NCBI GenBank assembly: GCA_025351985.1
Contig: JANXUW010000041.1
Coordinates: 1-13,602, forward strand
DNA from: Pseudolysobacter sp.
GTDB lineage: Bacteria; Pseudomonadota; Gammaproteobacteria; Xanthomonadales; Rhodanobacteraceae
Direction: 5' to 3'
Length of the DNA: 13,602 nt
A program made the translations under genes and the position numbers. The notes beneath the pieces are model-generated. The model ran no database searches. It saw only the letters and a program-made list of their open reading frames with translations, and was not told the DNA's origin. Positions 1 through 6,179 of the stretch are shown piece by piece. Every line of letters begins with the position of its first letter. The stretch's first letter is position 1.

Positions 1-1
1 C

Positions 2-202
2 TGGCAGAACGGCGTGCGCCATTCGACCGCGCCGGATTGCATGGCGCACATCGCCGGCAAACTTTCTTCGGGAAATATCATCGCCGTCGCGGCATGGTTG
101 TCGCAGCAATCCTTCGCCGATGCACGCCGCCCGGCGGCCGCAGGAAGCTTCGTACCGCCGCTAGCCTGCGGCAAGCTGCCTTTTGCACAGGTCGCGCCAT
201 GA
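2..202 (+). CDS. c-type cytochrome, C-terminal fragment (5' end outside window)
   Basis: Only the last 66 residues are in the window, read from base 2 and ending at TGA 200-202. The visible part starts WQNGVRHSTAPDCMAHIAGKLS and continues into AVAAWLSQQ. This is the usual end of a class I cytochrome c domain: a Met that can be the distal haem ligand, then a helix ending in an AxWL motif. The haem-binding CxxCH motif would lie upstream and is not visible. After the cytochrome fold comes a low-complexity Ala/Pro/Arg-rich tail of about 30 residues. The stop overlaps the start of the next gene as ATGA, implying translational coupling and one operon. I infer a periplasmic electron-transfer role. 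Such cytochrome pairs often follow a molybdopterin- or PQQ-dependent dehydrogenase, but that gene is not in the window. Confidence 0.7.
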   Translation, partial: WQNGVRHSTAPDCMAHIAGKLSSGNIIAVAAWLSQQSFADARRPAAAGSFVPPLACGKLPFAQVAP

Positions 203-1494
203 AGTTGCGGCGAGGCATTTTCTTTGCGGCGTTAGCGCCAATCATTCTGATCGTGGTTGGCATTGGCTGCGTGCTGTTTTTGTTGCAAGGCGGTTTTGCG
301 CCGATGCAGATTCCGCATGCGGCCGCAATCGATACTCCGATTAATGCGGATATTGTGGAACATGGAAAATATCTCTCGCGGATCGGCAATTGCGGCATCT
401 GTCATACGACGCGCGGCGGTGCGGCATTCGCCGGCGGCCGCGCATTCAACACGCCTTACGGCACGATCTACAGCACCAACCTGACGCCGGATCCCGCGAC
501 CGGACTCGGCGACTGGTCGCTCGAAGAATTCCGTCATGTGCTGCGCAACGGCGTCAGCCGACATGGGTTTCTGTATCCGGTTTTCCCGTTTGATAATTTC
601 TCGAAGCTGATCGATGCGGATGTCGATGCGTTGTTCGCCTACCTGCGCAGCGTGCCGGGTGTGGACGCACCGGCGCATGCAAATGCGCTCGAATTTCCGC
701 AGAGCCGCCGCGGCGCGATTCTGCTTTGGCGCATGTTCAATTATCGGCCGCAGAATTTCGTTACCGATACCGCGCAATCCGTCGTTTGGAATCGCGGCCG
801 TTACCTCGTCGATGCGCTCGGACATTGCGCGTTCTGCCACAGCACGCGCGGTGCGCTCGCATCGTTGCCGGCCAGTGGTTATCTCGCGGGAGGCGTGATT
901 CCGGTGCAAGGCTGGTACGCGCCGGCGCTTGACGATACGAGTCTCGCGCGTTTTTCGATCGACGAACTCGCCACGTTTTTACGCGCGGGAACATCCACTC
1001 ACGGCGCCGCGTACGGGCCGATGGCCGAAGTGGTTTTGAATGGCCTGCAATATCTGACCGCGGAGGATGCGATCGCGACCGCGACCTATCTCAAATCAAT
1101 TCGCATGGCGAAAAATCCGCCGTCGGAAATCCACAAGATCGAACACGAACTCGGTGCGAGCGCGAGCGACGGTCTGGCTCTGTATGAAAAACACTGCGCC
1201 GATTGTCACGGCAAGGACGGCCGCGGCAAGGAAAATATTTACCCGCCGCTGCGCGATGCGGTGTCGGTGCTCGCAGCCGATCCGATGAACGCGGTGCGTA
1301 TGGTTTTGTATGGCGGCGTCGCGCCGACCACGGCACTCAATCCGCGGCCGTATTCGATGCCGCCGTTCGCCCAGCAGCTGAGCTCCGCCGAAATCGTCGC
1401 GATACTCAATTACCTACGCCAACAGTGGGGCAAGCAGCCCGCAACATTGACGCCCGCGGACTTGGTGCGCATGCAGGGCATCGTACTCGACTAG
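199..1494 (+). CDS. Membrane-anchored triheme cytochrome c (AdhB / gluconate dehydrogenase cytochrome subunit-like)
   Basis: The 431-residue product is probably the electron-transfer subunit of a periplasmic membrane-bound dehydrogenase, passing electrons toward ubiquinone or an oxidase. Directly visible are an uncleaved-looking N-terminal membrane segment at about residues 8-29 and three haem c motifs: CGICH (65-69), CAFCH (210-214) and CADCH (333-337). YSMPPF near 385-390 supplies a likely Met ligand for the third haem. The block after the first haem (TIYSTNLTPDPATGLGDWS) is characteristic of the AdhB family, and the length is close to the usual 430-480 residues. I chose ATG 199 because it overlaps the preceding stop (ATGA) and begins with the Lys/Arg-plus-hydrophobic anchor; the frame is open further upstream to base 37, but that part reads as the shadow of the preceding gene. 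There is no clear Shine-Dalgarno, which fits coupling. The substrate cannot be told from this subunit. Confidence 0.88.
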   Translation: MKLRRGIFFAALAPIILIVVGIGCVLFLLQGGFAPMQIPHAAAIDTPINADIVEHGKYLSRIGNCGICHTTRGGAAFAGGRAFNTPYGTIYSTNLTPDPATGLGDWSLEEFRHVLRNGVSRHGFLYPVFPFDNFSKLIDADVDALFAYLRSVPGVDAPAHANALEFPQSRRGAILLWRMFNYRPQNFVTDTAQSVVWNRGRYLVDALGHCAFCHSTRGALASLPASGYLAGGVIPVQGWYAPALDDTSLARFSIDELATFLRAGTSTHGAAYGPMAEVVLNGLQYLTAEDAIATATYLKSIRMAKNPPSEIHKIEHELGASASDGLALYEKHCADCHGKDGRGKENIYPPLRDAVSVLAADPMNAVRMVLYGGVAPTTALNPRPYSMPPFAQQLSSAEIVAILNYLRQQWGKQPATLTPADLVRMQGIVLD

Positions 1495-1647
1495 GCCGCC
1501 GCATCGATTTCGATACGCTGGACGAGTGCTTCGGGATGTCGCGTTTTTCACTCGCCTGGCCGTGAGTATGACTTGTGGCGGCGGTGCGAATTTTTCGCGT
1601 ATGCCAGCATGGTTAATCCCCGCCCCGGTTCGTCGAAGGATCATCCC

Positions 1648-2313
1648 ATGTCTCCGCAGTATCGTATCTTTCCCGCACTTCTTGGCGCAGCATTTTTGAC
1701 CGTAATTAGCAGCGCCATGGCGACCGAACGTGTCGAGGCACTGATCAAACGCCAGTCGCAGGAATTCTCCGACGCCTCGGCAAGCGGCGATGCGAAGGTG
1801 ATAGAAAAATACCTCGACGACCGTGTCGTATTCATGGACGAGAGCGGCAACCTGTCGGCAAAAAAGGACATCGTCGCGAGCGCGGCGCCATCGCCGAACG
1901 GCGTGTCGAATCACCTCGTGCAAACCGATTTCGGCGTCGAGATGCACGGCGGATCGGTCGCGGTGACGACCTTCACCGACGTCTCGACCTTTGAATTTCA
2001 CGGCCAGACCCTGCACGCCAAATATCGCTCGACCGAGGTCTGGCTCAAGCAAGGTGCGGACTGGAAAATGATTTCGAGCCAGACCCTCGCGATGCAGGAC
2101 GACCCGCCCGCGATCAAATTGCCAGCCAAGACATTGGACGAATACGTCGGCACGTATCAAGCCTCGACCGACTTTGTCTACAAGATCACGCGCAACGGCG
2201 ATGAACTCAGCGGCACGATCAACGACGGCAAACCGTTCGTGATCCAGGCGGAACTGCGCGACGTTTTTTTTCACCCCCGGCCAGCCGCGCACGCGGCGGA
2301 TTTTTCAGCGTGA
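1648..2313 (+). CDS. Exported DUF4440/SnoaL-like (NTF2-fold) protein with frameshifted C-terminus
   Basis: As it reads, the product is 221 residues. Residues 1-24 form a signal peptide ending in AMA, so the protein is probably periplasmic. Residues about 25-145 resemble the DUF4440/SnoaL-like NTF2 fold: an N-terminal helix with a long Q/E/D-rich start, then YLDDRVVFMDESG, then alternating strands ending in WKMISSQ. Residues about 158-218 (EYVGTYQ, then GKPFVIQAELRDVFF) resemble the beta-rich C-terminal domain often attached to such proteins. The start at 1648 is supported by GAAGGA at 1635-1640, seven bases upstream. After RDVFF the frame runs into low-quality sequence and stops at 2311-2313, while the family-like ending continues in the next frame (see 2264-2386). 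The NTF2 domain itself is intact. No reaction can be assigned. Confidence 0.8.
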   Translation: MSPQYRIFPALLGAAFLTVISSAMATERVEALIKRQSQEFSDASASGDAKVIEKYLDDRVVFMDESGNLSAKKDIVASAAPSPNGVSNHLVQTDFGVEMHGGSVAVTTFTDVSTFEFHGQTLHAKYRSTEVWLKQGADWKMISSQTLAMQDDPPAIKLPAKTLDEYVGTYQASTDFVYKITRNGDELSGTINDGKPFVIQAELRDVFFHPRPAAHAADFSA

Positions 2314-2386
2314 TGCCAATGGCAAATTGACGGGTTTCGTCAGCCGTCGCGAGGGCCACGATATTGTGTTGAAGCGCGTGGATTGA
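2264..2386 (+). pseudogene. Out-of-frame 3' end of the DUF4440-like gene after a T8 homopolymer
   Basis: The run of eight T at 2264-2271 is followed by CA and five C. With seven T the preceding gene would read VFFTPGQPRTRRIFQ, then RDANGKLTGFV, then HDIVLKRVD, ending at TGA 2384-2386. This gives a 245-residue protein with a natural-looking C-terminus. The Gly/Lys turn (ANGKLTGF) and the final VLKRVD strand are what one expects for this beta domain, whereas the actual frame gives only a short Pro/Ala tail. The difference is exactly one inserted base. It could be a real inactivating or modifying mutation, slippage at a homopolymer, or a sequencing error. Confidence 0.75.
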
Positions 2387-2502
2387 GAGGCTGCAGCGGC
2401 CGCGCTGATCCAGCGTGCGCTATCGCGAATATATTGCTGTAGCGGCGTGTTGCGAGGTTACGGATCGAACGAGAATATTGATTCGATATTTTCGCTCGTC
2501 AC
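2387..2502. other. Intergenic region between convergent genes, weak inverted repeats only
   Basis: This 116-base gap separates the plus-strand DUF4440-like gene from the minus-strand helicase gene. It holds short imperfect inverted repeats: ATCGAA at 2464-2469 pairs with TTCGAT at 2482-2487, and an ACGAG/CTCGT pair encloses AATAT/ATATT around 2469-2499. Neither is GC-rich or followed by a clean T run on either strand, so a bidirectional terminator is possible but not convincing. No gene is seen. Confidence 0.3.
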
Positions 2503-4851
2503 TCAATTCAGCAAAAGCTGCTTCAAGACTTCGCGCGCGCCATCAATGTCGAAGTGACGGATCGCGTAACCAGCGCGAAGGATTGGTTCGTCGAGATAAT
2601 GGTCAAATTTGTCTTGGCCGAGCATCGGAATTTCTCGAATCAAATCCAATGCGCTAGCAGGTGGATGGGCCAATGCGTCACGTATCAATGAATGTAATTC
2701 TTCGCTCTCGCAATTCTTGATCGATAAAAAAGGTGAACGGTTCATGCGGATAAGATTATGACCGCGTGATTTGAGCCAAAGTGTCAGAGTATCTTCGATT
2801 CGTGTGCCAGCCCAATGACCGACGTACAGCTCGGCACCCGCATCAAGGTATGGTTGCCGATCCAGCTCAAAGAGTCGCCAAGCGATGCGAGCGTCGATCA
2901 AGGCTTGTTGTGCAGTGCGATCCAGATATACGGGTAACTCTTGCTCTTTAAAAAGCTGTTTCATCCGTTCGTGCACTATTCTGTGTATGGGTATTTCTTC
3001 CCCACCAAAATGTGGAGGCGTACCTCCCTTGGAGGAGCTCAGAACTATTGTGCGGTGAACGGTATCGATGCTCGCGATAGACCAACGTCGTCCAGCGAAC
3101 AGCATCAGCTGACCAATACTGAGAGTTTTGCTGACGGGAATACTCCCTAATCGGCGCCCACCTTGAGCAAAAACCTGAAATTCCTCTGGGCTCTGAAAAC
3201 TGGCATAGAAAGAATAGTGATCAGTCAGTCTTTCGCCTTCAACTCCCGGCAGCAGCATTCCATCCTCAGCTTGTTCAAGTACGCTTTTTGTCCCAAGCGC
3301 TCGGAGTATATGCATGAAATTGGGGCCGTCGATCTGTGCAAATGCGCCATGTCGACAAAGGTCATCAAATAGAGCATCCGCTTTGAGGCCACCACCACTT
3401 TGAACGATTGATGACAATATCTGCTGCACAAGTGTGGATAGGTGCAAATCCCCCTCGATTGGCGGCTCGAATCGTCCTTCCAACATCAACTCAATGATCG
3501 CTATTGCCTCCAAAAGTGGAAGCCTTAGCCAGTCAACGAAATGGCTGCGCGCATCTAGCGATGGCAGTACAACATATTGCCGCAGCACCTGCGCTTCTCC
3601 CGCTCGCCGTCCCGATCGACCAACTCGCTGCTTGAGCGAGGAAACCGTTGGAGCGGAGCCGATTTGAGCAATCGATGCGACATCACCAATATCAATACCC
3701 ATTTCCAGCGTAGACGTACAAATTGCTGTGGTGGGTAACTTTCCATCCCGCAGTCGATCTTCAATCGACAACCTAAGTTCGCGAGAAAGAGATCCATGAT
3801 GTGGAAAAAATTCGTTTGGCACTCCCTTGCGCTCTGACATGTCAGCCAAGCTTGTAGTCAAAAATTCAACACCTGCGCGCGAATTGGCAAACACGAGGTT
3901 GCTCTGACCGCGAAGCTTTTCAAAAAGATGGTCGGCAATTTGACCCATGACAGATAGATATCGATCCGGCTGTGCGCCATCTTGCTCCGAGGAAAGATCT
4001 CCCTCGCTTCCTGCCTCAGTGATCTCTGCACTTACAGGCAAATGTTCCAATTGAGCTAAAAGTTGTGGGTCCAGTTCTTTCGGAATCTCTCGAGTCGCAC
4101 TCTCGCCATTGACTTGATGGTTTGGATCGCGAGGTCTGTATATCGCACGTAACTGCAGTTTCAGATCGCCACCTTGCTCAAAAGAACTGAGCACTTGCAC
4201 AAGACGCGTCTGATCCGGACGAAGAAATCTTCGTGCTATGGAGATGTCGCCCAAAGTCGCCGATAAGGCAATTCTCGGCACCGACTTGCCAACCAAATGC
4301 TGCACTCTTTGCAGCAATGATTGCAATTGCGCGCCGCGTTCCGAGCCGAAAAAAGCATGCAGCTCATCGACTACCAAATAGCGCAGGTTGGCGAGCATTG
4401 GCGCCAATTGTCGGCTGCGTCGCATCAGCAACGCCTCCAGACTTTCCGGCGTCGTCATGAGGATGTCGCAGGGTTTTTTCCAGAACGCGGCTTTGCCTGC
4501 ACTCACATCGCCGTGCCAGGGCTGCAGGGTCAGTTCGACCGCATCGCACATCGCGCCGACACGCCGTGCCTGATCGTTGATCAGCGCGCGCAATGGCGCG
4601 ATGCACAGGCAGCGCAAGCCAGGGTTTTGATCCGCCGCCAGGTCGGAAAGGATCGGCAAAAACGCGGCCTCGGTCTTGCCGCCAGCGGTGGGCGCGGTAA
4701 TGACGACATCGTCCTGCCGACTCAGGATGGCCGGAATGGACTTGGCCTGAATCGGCCGCAACGCTGGCCAGCCTTGTTGCCAGATCCATCGCTGCAATCC
4801 GGGATGCAACTGTGCAAATGCGGATTCAGAGTCGGAAAGTGGCGAGTTCAT
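2503..4851 (-). CDS. sngC: Lhr/BrxHI-like superfamily 2 DExH helicase, SngC of a Shango-type defence system
   Basis: The product (782 residues from the chosen start) is an ATP-dependent DNA helicase or translocase, probably cytoplasmic. From M1 at 4851 the SF2 motifs are in order: Q-motif region RPIQAKS (~32-38), Walker A APTAGGKTE (53-61), Ia PLRALINDQ (86-94), TTPESLE (133-139), DELH box (162-165), SATLGD (197-202), HHGSLSRE (351-358), TSTLEMGIDIGDV (379-391) and QRVGRSGRR (408-416). The C-terminal ~350 residues resemble the Lhr-like tail of BrxHI. The frame is open to 4932, but homologous-looking sequence (LHPGLQRWIWQQGW) begins just after ATG 4851; an alternative ATG is at 4857. GGCAG six bases before 4851 is a weak ribosome site. 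The gene overlaps the upstream ATPase gene by 26 bases. Lhr-type and BREX BrxHI helicases are close relatives, but the TerB and ATPase partners point to Shango. GC content drops sharply after its first third. Confidence 0.85.
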   Translation of the reverse strand: MNSPLSDSESAFAQLHPGLQRWIWQQGWPALRPIQAKSIPAILSRQDDVVITAPTAGGKTEAAFLPILSDLAADQNPGLRCLCIAPLRALINDQARRVGAMCDAVELTLQPWHGDVSAGKAAFWKKPCDILMTTPESLEALLMRRSRQLAPMLANLRYLVVDELHAFFGSERGAQLQSLLQRVQHLVGKSVPRIALSATLGDISIARRFLRPDQTRLVQVLSSFEQGGDLKLQLRAIYRPRDPNHQVNGESATREIPKELDPQLLAQLEHLPVSAEITEAGSEGDLSSEQDGAQPDRYLSVMGQIADHLFEKLRGQSNLVFANSRAGVEFLTTSLADMSERKGVPNEFFPHHGSLSRELRLSIEDRLRDGKLPTTAICTSTLEMGIDIGDVASIAQIGSAPTVSSLKQRVGRSGRRAGEAQVLRQYVVLPSLDARSHFVDWLRLPLLEAIAIIELMLEGRFEPPIEGDLHLSTLVQQILSSIVQSGGGLKADALFDDLCRHGAFAQIDGPNFMHILRALGTKSVLEQAEDGMLLPGVEGERLTDHYSFYASFQSPEEFQVFAQGGRRLGSIPVSKTLSIGQLMLFAGRRWSIASIDTVHRTIVLSSSKGGTPPHFGGEEIPIHRIVHERMKQLFKEQELPVYLDRTAQQALIDARIAWRLFELDRQPYLDAGAELYVGHWAGTRIEDTLTLWLKSRGHNLIRMNRSPFLSIKNCESEELHSLIRDALAHPPASALDLIREIPMLGQDKFDHYLDEPILRAGYAIRHFDIDGAREVLKQLLLN

Positions 4852-6163
4852 CGTCATCTGCCGACTGGGTGACCGCACCTGGTGCGCGATCTTCGCCAAC
4901 GTCATGGTCGGCCGTTTTTTCCGCGCCGACATTCAACGTGTCGATCAACTGATGCCAGTCGAGCTCAGGGTGTTGCTCAAGTACGCTAAGCAGATCGAGG
5001 AACGCGCGTATCGTGTTGCGCGGTGTCTGGAAATACGCTGCGCCGATACACTTCTGGCAGTGCGTGAGAAATATCGGCAGCGCTTCGTCGGGCAATAGAT
5101 ATTTCTCTGGGTCACCGCTGGCTTGCACATGCCGAAGTTTGGTCAGCAGCACATACAAATCTTCCGGCGACAAATTAGCCAGACGAATGACCGGACCGCC
5201 GAAATCCTGCAAGCCTTTCTGGGCGGCAAAGGAATTTTCCGAGAGTCGCGATTGCAACGCCGCATAGCTGTACAAACCACGCCGCGCATCGAGTAATGTT
5301 TCGGGCGTGCCGCCGAAAACAAAACCCAACCCTTCTGCACTCCCCTGCAGCGAATCGTTGAGAATTCGCAGGATCTGTTCGTAGTTGGCATTACGCGCTG
5401 CGGCCTGCGGAAGTTTGTAAAGATTGACCAACTCATCGAGACAGATGAGCACGCCGCCGTAGCCGGAAAGACGTGCGAAACAAGCCAGCAATTTGATGCC
5501 ATCGTAAAATTGATCGTCATCGATGATCGTGCGCACACCGAGTGCCAGGCGCGCGTCGGTCTTGGTACTGAACTCGCCACGCAGCCAACGTACGGCATCC
5601 ACTTTGAGCTGCTCGTTACCTTGATCATGCCCTCGCCAATACGCCTCGATCACCTGCGCAAAGTCGTAGCCGCCGACCAGTTCGGAAAGCGCGTGCAACC
5701 GCTGTTGAATGACGGATTCGACCGGCACCGCGTTTGTCTTGGCTTCTTGCAACGCGGTAGTCACGAACCGCTCGACGATGCTCGCCATCGCGCCACCATC
5801 GGGCTTCGCACGCGTGGCCAGGTTGCGTGTGAGTTCGTTGTATAGCGATCGCGCTTGCCCGCTGCTGCCATACAGTCGCCGATCGGGATTGAGGTCGGCA
5901 GACAGCGTAATCAAGCCTTTCTCTTGCGCGATGGAACGCACCAGACTTAGAAAAAAGGTTTTACCTGCACCGAAATCACCGATCACAAACCTGATGCCAC
6001 CGCCGCCATCGGCGATGCGTTCGATATCCGCAATCAAAGCGCCGACTTCACCTGCTCGCCCAACCTGGACAAACTGCAAACCGCGGCGCGGCACAACGCC
6101 AGCGCGCAGCGCTTGCAGTACGGCATCGCGATCTCTTGGCGGAATTCGAGAGGATGGAGTCAT
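4826..6163 (-). CDS. sngB: BrxD-like (DUF2791) P-loop ATPase, SngB of a Shango-type defence system
   Basis: The 445-residue product is an ATPase of the DUF2791/BrxD group, AAA-like proteins found in BREX type 2 and in Shango. In the defence complex it probably powers or gates assembly with the helicase. Visible motifs are Walker A GDFGAGKTFF (62-71), the family signature SADLNPDRRLYG just after it (~88-99), Walker B LICLDELVNLY (~239-249), sensor-like FGGTPETLLDARRGLYSY (~283-300) and a following SRL whose Arg (~306) could be a finger residue. The length matches BrxD-type proteins (~430-450). The start at 6163 is chosen because AAGGA (minus strand, 6172-6176) lies eight bases upstream, and the peptide then opens with the family-like IPPRDRDAVLQALRAGVVP. 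The gap to the sngA stop is 16 bases and the end overlaps sngC, so the three are coupled. A stand-alone BrxD is the alternative reading, but no BREX core gene is present. Confidence 0.85.
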   Translation of the reverse strand: MTPSSRIPPRDRDAVLQALRAGVVPRRGLQFVQVGRAGEVGALIADIERIADGGGGIRFVIGDFGAGKTFFLSLVRSIAQEKGLITLSADLNPDRRLYGSSGQARSLYNELTRNLATRAKPDGGAMASIVERFVTTALQEAKTNAVPVESVIQQRLHALSELVGGYDFAQVIEAYWRGHDQGNEQLKVDAVRWLRGEFSTKTDARLALGVRTIIDDDQFYDGIKLLACFARLSGYGGVLICLDELVNLYKLPQAAARNANYEQILRILNDSLQGSAEGLGFVFGGTPETLLDARRGLYSYAALQSRLSENSFAAQKGLQDFGGPVIRLANLSPEDLYVLLTKLRHVQASGDPEKYLLPDEALPIFLTHCQKCIGAAYFQTPRNTIRAFLDLLSVLEQHPELDWHQLIDTLNVGAEKTADHDVGEDRAPGAVTQSADDDELATFRL

Positions 6164-6171
6164 GTGATCTG

Positions 6172-6176
6172 TCCTT
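6172..6176 (-). promoter_or_regulatory. Ribosome binding site fixing the sngB start
   Basis: AAGGA on the minus strand, eight bases before ATG 6163. It lies in the 16-base gap after the sngA stop (6180-6182), so ribosomes finishing sngA are placed directly on the sngB start. It supports 6163 over the in-frame ATG at 6205, which would lie inside sngA. Confidence 0.65.
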
Positions 6177-6179
6177 GTA

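Noticed and set aside
232..909. 225-codon minus-strand frame opposite the triheme cytochrome
   Set aside because: Arg-rich antisense shadow; the plus strand contains CxxCH haem motifs in frame.
1586..1598. GCGAA-TTT-TTCGC hairpin before the DUF4440-like gene
   Set aside because: Five-bp stem with a three-base loop and no following T run; too small to call a terminator or an operator.
1414..2292. 292-codon minus-strand frame opposite the DUF4440-like gene
   Set aside because: It spans two plus-strand genes and their gap, lacks recognisable motifs, and the opposite strand has a signal peptide and ribosome site.
2464..2499. Possible bidirectional terminator between the DUF4440-like gene and sngC
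   Set aside because: The stems are only 5-6 bp, AT-containing and bulged, without a T run in the right place on either strand.
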